Below, in pieces: positions 28,949-38,383 of a DNA stretch of 64,000 nt. Position 1 is the stretch's first letter; each line of letters begins with the position of its first letter. The stretch comes from Saccharomycopsis malanga (Eukaryota; Ascomycota; Saccharomycetes; Ascoideales; Saccharomycopsidaceae). The translations under genes were made by a program, and so were the position numbers. The stretch spans positions 1,674,001-1,738,000 of the forward strand of contig CP025324.1 of assembly GCA_004014935.1 (NCBI GenBank). The letters run 5' to 3'. The notes under the pieces were generated by a model. It made no database searches. It was not told the DNA's origin and was given only the letters and a program-made list of their open reading frames with translations.

Positions 28949-29288
28949 TAATAATAATATCATATATTTCAAGCCCAGTACATATCAGTTTCGTATATAC
29001 GCGCTATGTCTAAGGGGACTTGGTAAAACCCAGTGGGGAAAACCCAATCATGTCCCAGTCATTGTTAGCTGCCCACCGTCTTTTTCCTGAACACCCGATG
29101 GGTTGGAAAGTTAGCACTAGACTTTGGTCTAGGTCGTGTTTTAGACAGTTGCACTTGCCTGTGAAATCACGTTCAGCATTGTAAAAAGCAGGGAGTAAAA
29201 GTGTCGTCTTGGGAATCGAACCCGTGTTCCTGTTAGGCCTTGTTTTTCTCTTCTCCGAGAGCACTGACCACTGAGCCAAATGGTCACT
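28949..29288 (-). mobile_element. family 1 SINE, full-length long form
   Basis: This is the most complete copy, about 340 bp. On the minus strand it has the A box TGGCTCAGTGG, CTCTCGGAGAAGAGAAAAAC, the B box GGGTTCGATTCCC, the central block (TTTTACTCCCTGCTTTTTAC, then GTGATTTCACAGGCAAGTGC and TGTCTAAAACACGACC) and the body (GGGTTTTACCAAGTCCCCTT, GCGCGTATATACGAAACTG). It ends GGGCTTGAAATATATGATAT plus (TTA)n. There is no coding capacity. Confidence 0.85.
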
Positions 29289-29781
29289 TACGTAAACCTT
29301 CAAATACTAATAATTCTAGATTAGAATTTACTATATCTAATAAACATATAAAATATTTCAATCATTTAAAATTTCATATACTTAAAACTATATATAATGA
29401 AAGTGATCCTACTCCTTGACCTAAAGAGAATCCCTTAAAATATTGATTTTGTTTTCTTATTTAGGTACTATCCACAACCCCTACCCCAAAATACGCTTCT
29501 TTCTCTCTCCTTCATCTACCACATCTTACAATTCCCCTCCCATATATATATATACCACTACATCCTCGCCCCTCTTACCTTATATTCCATCATGCATTAT
29601 AATGCACCATAACGCGTTTGTATGCAAGAAGTGTGTGATACTATCCATGTGATCAGAATTTTTTTATATTTATCACATGACGGTTCCCTATAATGGGTAT
29701 AATTTGTTCAGTGCGGTATGACTTTTCAGAATTGCAATAGATGTTATATAGAGATGTTTAGAGAAGATATATACGTATAAT

Positions 29782-30253
29782 ATGAAAGCCACAGTACCAT
29801 TATTTGTGCGTCCAAGAAGACCTGTTAGAAAGGTTCCACCTCTTTTACCTCCCATTCATTTGTATCGTCGTATTCTTAGAGGCCACCGCAAATATCTTCC
29901 AAATTTACATAGGGAACTAGCGGATCAGTATGTAATAGCCGAGTTTCATGCTCATAAGAATATTGATAACCCGTTGCACATTGTGGGCTTTCTTACTAGC
30001 TGGCAAGAGTATTTGAATATGATCAGCGAGGACAAGTGGAAAGATGCAAGTTTGACAAAGGAAGATTTGGACAAGATGACGCCAGAACAGGTGGGACAGG
30101 TATGTATATAGAGTAAATGTTGCCGTGTTTTTCTCCAAAAGTACTAATTTTTTTTAGCTTTATGAGTTGATGAAAGAGACCAAGAAGGTGGCAGAGGCGG
30201 ATGTAAAGGCAGAAGAGTTGCTAGAAAGCGTGCGATCTGGAGAGAAGAAATAG
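29782..30253 (+). CDS. SDH7: succinate dehydrogenase assembly factor 3 (Sdh7/ACN9), one intron
   Basis: Exon 1 is 29782-30099 and exon 2 is 30158-30253. The 58-base intron has GTATGT, a TACTAAT branch site and TTTTAG. Translation across it gives a 137-residue LYR-motif protein. [14 protein letters not shown] carries the LYR motif, then [20 protein letters not shown] and FLTSWQEYL, and the splice restores the family ending [10 protein letters not shown]. Sdh7/SDHAF3 acts in the mitochondrial matrix and helps maturation of the iron-sulphur subunit Sdh2 of complex II. Without splicing the frame stops three codons into the intron. Confidence 0.9.
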
Positions 30254-30740
30254 TGCATGATGGAGTATGTTATTATTTGTAAATAGTTTCGCTTATATAT
30301 ATGAATTAAATTGTCAATATTATGTGGGCCTGTGGTATGGGAAGATTCTGTAGCTGAATGGATATTTTGTACAGCGATTATTCAATGGTGTGTGCTGATT
30401 ACTGAGGACAGTCTTGTAAGCGGTATGTTCTGAAGGATTTTTGGCGGTAATATTTTTTTTTCATGATAGGAGATTAAAGAGTTTCCTTGAATACATATTG
30501 ACACTTTTTGGTTATTGTTTACAGGTTTATAAATGTTGAAATTTAGTCTTTTTGACTAGCCTTATTTGAAAGAAAAGCTACTATACAGTGTTTTGTTATA
30601 TTTTTCAACATACTTTTACGTACCAACAGTGCTTCACCAATGAATGTATTTATAAATAACAAGTTGTGTAACCTTTAAGGGGCTATAAAATTAAGTTACA
30701 TCAAAGATAATGTAGTAATTTTCATATAATGTTGTTATTA

Positions 30741-31124
30741 GGCTACTGGGCAGGATAGTTCAGCGGTTAGCACTTTTGCACAAGAGAATAAGACCTGGTA
30801 GGATCTTTCAGCGGCCAATAAATACCCCGGTAGAAGAAAAAAAGACTTGACACGATAGTTCAGCGGCTAATACTTACGAAAAAGAGTAAAGAAGATCTAT
30901 TCAGCGGTTAATACTTACGAAATAGCGTAAAAAAGATTTATTCAGCGGTTAATACTTACGAAAAAGAGTGAAATAGATCTAACCTGCTCAACGGTGAGTC
31001 AAATATGATCAAAAGGCCATGGTTGGGTTTTCCTCCCCAGGTTTTACCAAGTCTTTTTAGACAAGGCGTGTATATACGAAACTATCAAGTAATGGGCTCA
31101 AAATCTATTACAAGTAGTTATTAA
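30741..31124 (+). mobile_element. family 1 SINE with about five tandem head modules
   Basis: Head-like units starting near 30746, 30798, 30850, 30900 and 30939 each contain a TTCAGCGG-type A-box core (GATAGTTCAGCGGTTAGCAC, then ATTCAGCGGTTAATACTTAC twice). After them the normal body (TTTTACCAAGTC, GCGTGTATATACGAAACT) and tail (GGGCTCAAAATCTATTA) follow. Copies with two modules are at 1156, 50304 and 63838. Confidence 0.75.
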
Positions 31125-31418
31125 TTGAGCTGATATATCTAATAATAAGCTGTTTTTGAATTGATAAAAGTGCGTGCTTTACAACTTTTATAATGCATAC
31201 AGTTCCCTATTCTAAGTTTGAGAAATTATTTGTATATGAGATCACTTTTTCAACAATAGATTATTGCTTGCTCGGAGTTACGGTACACCACTTTGGCGGT
31301 GCCAACTAGTTTTCAAAATATTCAGTAACCGATGACGGAAGTATTCTGTTTTATATTGACGAGACAATTGCGATAAAGAAAGCAAATTTAAAGAAAAGTA
31401 AAACGACCAACAAATCCA

Positions 31419-32279
31419 ATGGCTTCTGTATTGCGGGTTCCATGGGGACGTTTATTTAAGAGCACAGCCATAACTCAAAGGGGCTATATTTACGGGCAAC
31501 GGCTTTTGATTGCGGATAAGTTGATTGGAGGAATCAGATCACCAAATGTAGGTAGTATTACGGGAATTAAAACTCATGGATTTGTTAGAAAGTTTGGGAG
31601 TTATTCCGGCTATCAATTTCAAGCCAAGACCGATGAAAACAATGGCGACAAAAACGCTAACAACGATGGCTCCAAGAAGAAAAGTGGTTTGAAGGAATTG
31701 ATGAAAAAGTACGGATATGCTGCCTTGGGAGTTTATGCAGCATTGTGTGTGATAGACTTACCATTATGTTATCTATTTGTTGCTAGTGTTGGTGATGAGA
31801 AAATTAATGAATACAAGGAGAAAATCAAGGCCTTTTTTGGTTATGGCAAGAAGAATGATGAAGAAGATGCAGAAGGTGAAAAGAAAGAAGAAGAGCCAAG
31901 CAAATACGGTTCTTTTTTGACAACTTTTTTCATTGCTTATGGTCTTCATAAATCACTTATTATTATTCGACTTCCGTTAACAGCCACCTTCACACCCAAG
32001 ATTGTCCATACATTGCAGAGATACGGGTTCAATATTGGAAAAACCTCTACAAAATCTGTTTACAAGGTGACAAAACAACGGATTCAGGACCAGGGAATCA
32101 AACATTCTATTGGATCTAAAGATGCAATAAAACAGAGTATTAAGTTGGCTAATGAACAAAATGGTAAATTGGCCAACAATACAATGAAAGCGCTGGACTT
32201 TAACTATTCAAAACTTGATACGTCCAAGTTTGGATCCACTCCTTCAAAACAGAAGAAATGGTGGAATTTTTTTTTGTAA
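31419..32279 (+). CDS. mitochondrial DUF1279 protein (FAM210/Nat2-like)
   Basis: This 286-residue protein has a basic N-terminus suited to mitochondrial import. The DUF1279 domain starts at KELMKKYGYAALGVYAAL (transmembrane about 101-123). An acidic, Lys/Glu-rich insert around 145-165 interrupts it before FLTTFFIAYGLHKSLIIIRL and PLTATFTPKIVHTLQRYGF, which are the conserved second half of the family. Relatives are yeast Nat2 and animal FAM210A/B, found in the inner membrane; their molecular role is unsettled. The Lys-rich C-terminus ends KKWWNFFL. Confidence 0.75.
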   Translation: MASVLRVPWGRLFKSTAITQRGYIYGQRLLIADKLIGGIRSPNVGSITGIKTHGFVRKFGSYSGYQFQAKTDENNGDKNANNDGSKKKSGLKELMKKYGYAALGVYAALCVIDLPLCYLFVASVGDEKINEYKEKIKAFFGYGKKNDEEDAEGEKKEEEPSKYGSFLTTFFIAYGLHKSLIIIRLPLTATFTPKIVHTLQRYGFNIGKTSTKSVYKVTKQRIQDQGIKHSIGSKDAIKQSIKLANEQNGKLANNTMKALDFNYSKLDTSKFGSTPSKQKKWWNFFL

Positions 32280-32917
32280 ATTCAAAACAGTCTCACAAGT
32301 ACATAAGAAAAATGATAGAAAATTGATTTTTAATACTGTTTGTAAGGTGTATATTTGTTCAATTAGGGAGTCGCATTAATGGTTTCTTGAGATAAATCGA
32401 GTTTTTCGATTGACCTGCAAGAGAAACTAGTAGATACTTTAGACTTTTGTTCCTTCTGCAATTTTGTTTAATACTTATATACTGGAAAGTAAATATGACC
32501 TCTACAGATACCTAAATACACACGTTAGCAATATACGGTTTACTGCAGATTATTCAAAACCAAATGAGTAAAAATCTTTGGGCGTTTTTATTATGCCAGG
32601 AGTTAACTGGTGATAATATATATAGTAAATGCGAAAATGTCGTAGGATCGTATGCAAAGGGTTGTGGAGAAGTGTTCGTTAAAAAAGTAAAGGGGGAGAA
32701 ACTAAAGAAAACCAGATAAAAAAACAAAGAAACAAATTTTATATGAAACACAAAAAGTTGAGGGCTAAAAACAAAAAAAGACAATATTGGGAAAAAAGAT
32801 GATAAAAGTCCCCGGGTGGAAGGAAGAATCTCGAAATCTGGCTTAAAGATTGAATCATTGACAAGAGATTTGAAGAAGAAAAATCTCTTTATTGGAAATT
32901 GTCTTGTTTAATCAGTA
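32280..32917. other. convergent intergenic spacer
   Basis: This 638-base stretch lies between two converging genes. It is A/T-rich with A tracts near 32700-32800. No gene, repeat copy or RNA is evident. Confidence 0.6.
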
Positions 32918-34144
32918 CTATATTCCCATCACATGTTTTAAACGTTCATATACAAACAAGGAACAAGCCACCATTGGAATAACCTTAATGTAGCCAATAC
33001 TTAAACCGACGTAGAATCCTCGAATTCCTCGTTCTTGATATATGATTTTTGCCATCTGGGAGATTGTGAAATATTCACCTTTATTAGCCACGGCACCGAC
33101 CTGAAGTCTTCTACGGATTACTTCAAAAGGATAAGCCGCGGTTTGGGAGACCAAGCCAGCAGCACCTCCGGCACTTAATTGGGCCCAAGCTTTCAAAGGG
33201 ACCCTAGTGTCATGACTATTAGACTCGTCGAGCTTGACGTTTTTTGATTGTTGCCGCTGGAGCTGTTGATGTTCATAATCAATGGTGAATTTTGCAAGTG
33301 ACTTTGATCTGAAGATGTCGTGGACAAAATCATGAGTCCAAAACGAGACACCAGCATAAGGAATCATGCCCAATATGGTTGGGGAGAAGCCACGGTAAAA
33401 GTTTGTTATTCGTAAGAGTTGAGCAGCAATGTGCTGCAGAGCTACAGGAGCATCAGAACTAGATATCTTGGTGTGGGTGATAGGAAGCTTGTATTTTGTA
33501 GGCTCGTTTAAGATGGAATGGACAGTTCGTAACAATCTGCCGTTTATTATGAGTTTCTGTTTCTTTACAGGGGTTTTCGTATTGCTATGATTGTATCTTG
33601 TTTCAAAGGCCATTCGAACCCTGAGCAAGTCTAGAGGATATGTGAAAAATACAGAAATAATGCCACTGATAGAGCCTGCTAAGAGACGTCTGCCATTTGT
33701 TTCGTACAAGTCGTTTGGAATAAGCAAATTGCGGATTTGTTCATAGGCAACAAACTTGATGGCTGCATAGGGAAAGATACGAAACAAAGTCACCGAGTGG
33801 CCTTGAAAAAAACCTATGAACCCATCGTTGTGATATATTTTCCTTACTGCTTTGGAAAGCCCAGAGAAGGATGAGGAAAACTGCTTAAACTCGGGATTCG
33901 ACGTCTGGAACAAGATTTTGATCCGATCCAAGGGAGCAATAAAAGTCTTTGCGCTGCACCCAGCTATCCCTCCAGCCACCGCTGTCCGGACCACGTATTC
34001 CAATGACTTTTTGTCAAGCTTATGATTGACTGCCTTCACTGGATGTTCATCATCAAGCAATGTATGCTGTGTGGTTGTCGACAGAAGCGGTTCATTCTTC
34101 CCAACAGCCATCGCATCCTTTTTCACCAACGATGCTATCGGCAT
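32918..34144 (-). CDS. LEU5: mitochondrial carrier of Leu5 type (coenzyme A transport)
   Basis: The true start is taken as the ATG at 34144, since the frame upstream to 34189 has no ATG; this gives 408 residues. Three mitochondrial-carrier repeats are visible with signature motifs APLDRIK, YPLDLLRVRM and YPFEVIRRRL, each followed by a G-x-R/FF-type loop (GFFQG, GFYVG). The long N-terminal extension, the KxL insert between repeats 2 and 3 and the FRIFPYAAIKF segment match Leu5/SLC25A42, which brings coenzyme A into the matrix. Gene order and spacing give no extra information. Confidence 0.85.
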   Translation of the reverse strand: MPIASLVKKDAMAVGKNEPLLSTTTQHTLLDDEHPVKAVNHKLDKKSLEYVVRTAVAGGIAGCSAKTFIAPLDRIKILFQTSNPEFKQFSSSFSGLSKAVRKIYHNDGFIGFFQGHSVTLFRIFPYAAIKFVAYEQIRNLLIPNDLYETNGRRLLAGSISGIISVFFTYPLDLLRVRMAFETRYNHSNTKTPVKKQKLIINGRLLRTVHSILNEPTKYKLPITHTKISSSDAPVALQHIAAQLLRITNFYRGFSPTILGMIPYAGVSFWTHDFVHDIFRSKSLAKFTIDYEHQQLQRQQSKNVKLDESNSHDTRVPLKAWAQLSAGGAAGLVSQTAAYPFEVIRRRLQVGAVANKGEYFTISQMAKIIYQERGIRGFYVGLSIGYIKVIPMVACSLFVYERLKHVMGI

Positions 34145-34644
34145 AACTATATTGGCTATATTCTGATAACAGTGATATGTTGCTAACAAGCCATCAAGCG
34201 TTTATATGTTTGTATAGTGTAGTCATCAAATGCTGATTTTTGTTTTTCGGGATTTTATATTTTCAATTTTTCCACTTTCCGTTTTCCGCCTTTTTGGTTT
34301 CAAATTGTGGAGTCTGTCATAATGGTGATTAGTCTTCTAAGCTTATGAAATGTAGATAGAGACCTTGGTTTAATGAAATATCGGTTTTATGTTTACTGTA
34401 TTTAATTCACCATAGTTATTGGCCCATATCGTCTTTAGACAGATGGATAAATACTAACTGCAGAGTTTACATAACGTTTTGATAGCTAGGTGAAACTTTC
34501 AGCTTTTTATTTTGATTTACAAATAATGACAAACTCAAAACAAGCATTTTAAACAAGCTCGATTTGTAATAAATTAGCGTTCAATTCCTTAGAAACTCAG
34601 CAAATGAATGTATCCAACCGAGCGCATCAAATGTGTAGGTGAAA

Positions 34645-34860
34645 AATAATATATTTCGAGACCATATTTGGTATTTAAAGCCCATATTTTATATTTCGAG
34701 ACCATATTTGGTATTTAAAGACCATATTTTATATTTTGAGCCCAGTAAATATCAGTTTCGTATATACGCGCCATGTCTGGAGGGACTTGGTAAAACTCAG
34801 TTGGTAAAACCCAATAATGTCCAGCTAATCATAATCGACCAACTCTTGAGCATGATAGGA
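34645..34860 (-). mobile_element. family 1 SINE, 5'-truncated, with repeated tail
   Basis: The tail motif (ATATTTCGAGACCATATTTG, GGTATTTAAAGCCCATATTT) is repeated about three times before a normal GAGCCCAGTAAATATCAG and the body (CGTATATACGCGCCATG, GGGACTTGGTAAAACTCAG). Head and B box are absent. The rest of the spacer 34145-35297 shows no gene. Confidence 0.6.
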
Positions 34861-35297
34861 CTTTATTACACCGTTTTGGAAAGCACGTTGGTTACTTGCG
34901 AATTGTCCTTCTTAAATCATTTATTATAATTTATTATATTAAAGATTTTTACTGCTTGGGTAAACAGTTTAGCAGTATATAATATTTGAATAATAGTGTA
35001 ACCTTCCTGTGTTGGGGAATTGTATTTAGGAAATTTACATGGGCTCTAATTTGTAAAAGTATTTATTGCGAATTCTGCTTCATTCAGATGAGCCTAAAGC
35101 CATTATTAACCAATTGTTTGACATATTTACAATCATTTTCTTAACCAATAAACAACATTTACAAAGACGGCAGTCGATTCGCCCCACTATTGAGCAGGCA
35201 ATTTGCCCTAGATTACCATAATAAAGATGTCACAGACTTGTTAGCTTCAAAACAACAAGCTAACAAAAGAATAAAATATAATACAAAGAGCAACCCA

Positions 35298-36737
35298 TCA
35301 GACGTCTCTTTTAGCCCAGCACTCCTGGACAAACTTGTCCATTCTGACGATTTTTTTCATTTGACCAATGATCCATGGATGGTCGAGCATTTGCCGAGGA
35401 CTTGCTCTAGCCTTTGGGTCTCTGATCAAGCAATATTCAATGAATGATCTGAACGCTTTTGACCACTTGATTTTTTTTTCAGGTTCGTCGTTCAATTCGG
35501 GGGTAAAGGTGAGTATTGCACTTAATAATTCAATAGGCATTAAAGGAACGGTTTTGTCGTCTTCATCGTTTGGATTGTCAGGGTCGCCCCTGTTATACGG
35601 AAATGTTCCTTTGGCAACCTCTAGCAAAGTGAGACCTAACGACCATACGTCAGAGGTTACGGTGTATGATTCGCCCTTTATTCTTTCGGGGGCCATGTAA
35701 TACGAGGTGCCCGTGAAAGTAGTGGCTAAAGAGTTGATGACATCACCGCTGACACCGAAATCGCACAACTTGACTTCTCCTGCTTCGTTGAGCAAAATGT
35801 TCTGTGGTTTGATGTCTCGATGTATGATTTTTTTACTATGCAAATACGACAAGCCTCTGAGGACGCTTTCGGCGACTTTTCCCAACACTTTCTCGCCAAT
35901 CCGCCCTCCGACTTTCTTCACTTGTTTGTATATTGCATCGAGCGATTTCCCGCCCATGTACTCCATCGCAATACATATTCTGGAGTTGTGTTCGTCCAAA
36001 AAAGTGCCAAAATACTTGACTATATACGGGCTGTCGCAGCTCTTGTTGAACTTCAATTCCCGGAGTATTTGCTTTTGGAACTCCGGATTCGGACTGGCGG
36101 TGATTGTTTTCAAGGCAAATATCGTGCCATGCTCTTTGAGCTTACATTTAGATACAGAGCCGCCTGCGCCTTCTCCCAAAATGGTGAGTTCTACAATCTC
36201 GTTACGAAGAAAGAGTTTTTTCCAGTCTTCCTCCTCTAGCTCGTTGAAGTTTTTGTTGATGAGAAACTCCATGCTTTTGGAGAAATTCCGTCTGAGCCGC
36301 GGCACTACAAGCCCTTTTGTTATTTCCATCCGTTCTTTCGCGTCCAACGACATGTTGTGGAACGACTTGTTCATTGAATCAAGCTCAGTCCTCTGATACG
36401 CCGTCATGTCCTCCGACGACCCGGTACAACTCCCAACCCCTATCTCCTCGAGAATCTCGTTACTGAACACACTAGGACTCTGTTCTCCAGCAGAGGACGC
36501 CGACGGCGTCGGCGAATACGCATTTGTTATGGACAAACTGATCGACCGTCTCTGGATCTCCGATTGCTGCTGCATTTCCAGTTGCGACTTGGGATTTGCC
36601 ATGCCTGTATTAAGTGACAACACTGGCGGATTGTTCGATAACGATCCCGCCGTGCCCTGCACAATATTCGTGTTCAACTTTAACAGCGGCGGCTTTGGCC
36701 CGTTCTTTCTTTGGTTCATAAACGGTGGCCGATACAT
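35298..36737 (-). CDS. MKK1: MAP kinase kinase of the cell-integrity pathway (Mkk1/Mkk2)
   Basis: This is a 479-residue protein. A Ser/Asn-rich N-terminus of about 180 residues leads into a complete kinase domain: GEGAGGSV (188-195), Lys210, HRD at 306-308, DFG at 326-328. The activation loop reads NSLATTFTGTSYYMAPERI with Ser336 and Thr340 as the expected MAPKKK targets. The loop and the following TVTSDVWSLGLTLLEVA are characteristic of Mkk1/2, which passes the Pkc1-Bck1 signal to Slt2. In non-duplicated yeasts one gene normally covers both Saccharomyces paralogues. A 29-bp tandem repeat lies in its 5' flank. Confidence 0.9.
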   Translation of the reverse strand: MYRPPFMNQRKNGPKPPLLKLNTNIVQGTAGSLSNNPPVLSLNTGMANPKSQLEMQQQSEIQRRSISLSITNAYSPTPSASSAGEQSPSVFSNEILEEIGVGSCTGSSEDMTAYQRTELDSMNKSFHNMSLDAKERMEITKGLVVPRLRRNFSKSMEFLINKNFNELEEEDWKKLFLRNEIVELTILGEGAGGSVSKCKLKEHGTIFALKTITASPNPEFQKQILRELKFNKSCDSPYIVKYFGTFLDEHNSRICIAMEYMGGKSLDAIYKQVKKVGGRIGEKVLGKVAESVLRGLSYLHSKKIIHRDIKPQNILLNEAGEVKLCDFGVSGDVINSLATTFTGTSYYMAPERIKGESYTVTSDVWSLGLTLLEVAKGTFPYNRGDPDNPNDEDDKTVPLMPIELLSAILTFTPELNDEPEKKIKWSKAFRSFIEYCLIRDPKARASPRQMLDHPWIIGQMKKIVRMDKFVQECWAKRDV

Positions 36738-36818
36738 GATAAAATTATTTATTATTTTTTTTGAAAAAAAAAAAAATTCAATCTGATCCTCTAAACTATT
36801 ACGCTCTATATACTAATC

Positions 36819-36918
36819 AAACGCCCACAGTCAACAAAAGTCTAGTTAGATGCCCACCGTCAACAAAAGTCTAGTTAAACGCCCACAGTCAACAAAGGTC
36901 TAGTCAACAAAGGTCTGG
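36819..36918. repeat. tandem repeat of about 29-31 bp upstream of MKK1
   Basis: Three units of the type CGCCCACAGTCAACAAAAGTC plus TAGTTA are present, with a shorter fourth echo (GTCAACAAAGGTCT). They begin about 80 bases before the start codon and could lie in the promoter or 5' UTR. Confidence 0.85.
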
Positions 36919-37120
36919 CCAACAAGCACAAAACACAGCACAAAACGAGCGAATATAGTGGGACTTGACTGCACTTTTTCAACCCTACCTGTGTTTTTAA
37001 ATAAATCATCATCTATATAGACTACTGGTAATCTTGCCAAAAAACACTTTGGCACATAGCAGGCCGGGTAATCGGTGTTTAGTAGGGGTATCTTGATAAG
37101 TGATATTCACTGGTGATCAT

Positions 37121-37460
37121 GTACCATTGTAAGGGGTATGTACCATTGTAAGGGGTTTATAGGTATTAGAGGGTTTGGTATTTTAGAGGGTTTAAAGGTA
37201 TTAGAGGGTTTGAGAATATTGTGAAGGGTGTAAGATTATTGTAAGTGGTTTAAAAGTATTTTAAAGGGTGAAAGATTATTGTGAAGGGTTTTAAAGTATT
37301 TTAAAGTGTTTAAAAGTATTTTAAAGGGCGTAAGATTATGGTGAAGGCTGTAAGATTATTGTAAAGGGTTTAAAGGTATTTTAAAGGGTGTAAGATTATT
37401 GTAAACGATTCAAAAGTATTTTAAAGGGTTTGAGATTATTGTGAAGGGTTTTAAAGTATT
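37121..37460. repeat. degenerate G-rich minisatellite
   Basis: Units of about 18-21 bases alternate between TTTAAAGGGTGTAAGATTATTG and AAGGGTTTAAAAGTATTT-like words, about 16 in all. The array starts with two copies of GTACCATTGTAAGGGGT. It ends exactly where a family 1 SINE begins. Confidence 0.85.
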
Positions 37461-37768
37461 TAATAATAATATCATATATTTCAAGCCCAGTACATATCAG
37501 TTTCGTATATACGCGCCATGTCTCAAAAGACTTGGTAAAGCCCAATAGTATACTCTTAATCATAATCTGCTCACCCAGTTTAGCTGAAAGTAAGCAGTAT
37601 TGGTCTAGGCCGTGTTTTAGACAGTTGCACTTGCCTGTGAAATCACATTCAGCATCGTAAAAAGCAGCGAGTAAAAGTGTCGTCATGGAAATCGAACCCG
37701 TATTCCTGTTAGGTCTTGTTGTTCTCTTCTCCGAGAGCACGGACCACTGGGCCATTTGGCCCAGTAGC
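37461..37768 (-). mobile_element. family 1 SINE, long form
   Basis: This is the second nearly complete copy, about 308 bp, with head, B box (GGGTTCGATTTCC on the minus strand), centre (TGTCTAAAACACGGCC), body (GGGCTTTACCAAGTCTTTTG) and (ATT)n tail. Flanking TTTTAAAGTATTT and CTTTTAGTATTA may be an eroded target duplication. Confidence 0.8.
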
Positions 37769-37812
37769 AAAGCCTTTTAGTATTACGAAATACATGCTGG
37801 AGATCAATGAAT

Positions 37813-38032
37813 TAATAATGAACAATATCATATATTTCGAGCCCAGTAAATATTAGTTTCGTATATATACGCCATGCTGCTTTATAAAAAAAATTCTTAC
37901 TTTCCAACCCAGAGAAGCCAGCGAAAAGTTTATTATGTCCTGTTAATCATAATCGACGAACCTTTGAATTTTTTGGGCCTTTTTCTCTTATCCGCGAGCA
38001 CTGACCACTGAGCAATACGGCCTACCGGCTGG
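37813..38032 (-). mobile_element. family 1 SINE, diverged short form
   Basis: The tail (TATATTTCGAGCCCAGTAAA), a rearranged centre and the head (GGCCGTATTGCTCAGTGGTC on the minus strand, with CGCGGATAAGAG) are present. The body block is disturbed. Confidence 0.65.
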
Positions 38033-38093
38033 CTCTAAATATATGATATTGTTAAAATATGTGAAACATTTTAAATAAATTCACTGTGTCAAT

Positions 38094-38148
38094 AATAATA
38101 ATAATAATAATAATCTTATATTTCAAGCCCAGTACATATCAGTTCCGT
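38094..38148 (-). mobile_element. family 1 SINE tail only, bounded by 14-bp target-site duplication
   Basis: This 55-base insert consists of (AAT)n plus the 3' end (CTTATATTTCAAGCCCAGTA). The direct repeat TTCACTGTGTCAAT stands at 38080-38093 and 38149-38162. A severely 5'-truncated insert with an intact duplication is a hallmark of target-primed reverse transcription. Confidence 0.85.
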
Positions 38149-38179
38149 TTCACTGTGTCAATGTTTTGTTTTTTATTAG

Positions 38180-38225
38180 TGGATAATCTTATATTTCAGG
38201 CCCAGTAGATTTCAATTGCGTAAGG
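38180..38225 (-). mobile_element. family 1 SINE tail fragment
   Basis: ATCTTATATTTCAGGCCCAG plus TAGATTTCAATTGCGTA is recognisably the family 1 3' end. Only a fragment is left. Confidence 0.5.
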
Positions 38226-38383
38226 ACCGATAAAGCAGGTACTTTCTGTTAATTCAAGAACCTGTAATACACCAGATTAATACTTACTAAGGTATTTAAA
38301 AAATACTTGAAATTTCAAACTCTACACATGACTCACTGTTTTATGCTATCAACAATCAATATATCAACATGGTTCACTATGTA

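Noticed and set aside
28949-29288. Family 1 heads as functional tRNA genes
   Set aside because: A and B boxes are present, but no anticodon stem or acceptor stem can be formed and the copies continue into the SINE body.
35707-36396. 229-codon open frame opposite MKK1
   Set aside because: It is a shadow of the kinase gene on the other strand. The kinase frame has all catalytic motifs.
37121-37460. CRISPR-like or telomere-like array
   Set aside because: The units are contiguous and degenerate with no unique spacers. The genes on both sides are eukaryotic and the site is internal to a gene-rich region.
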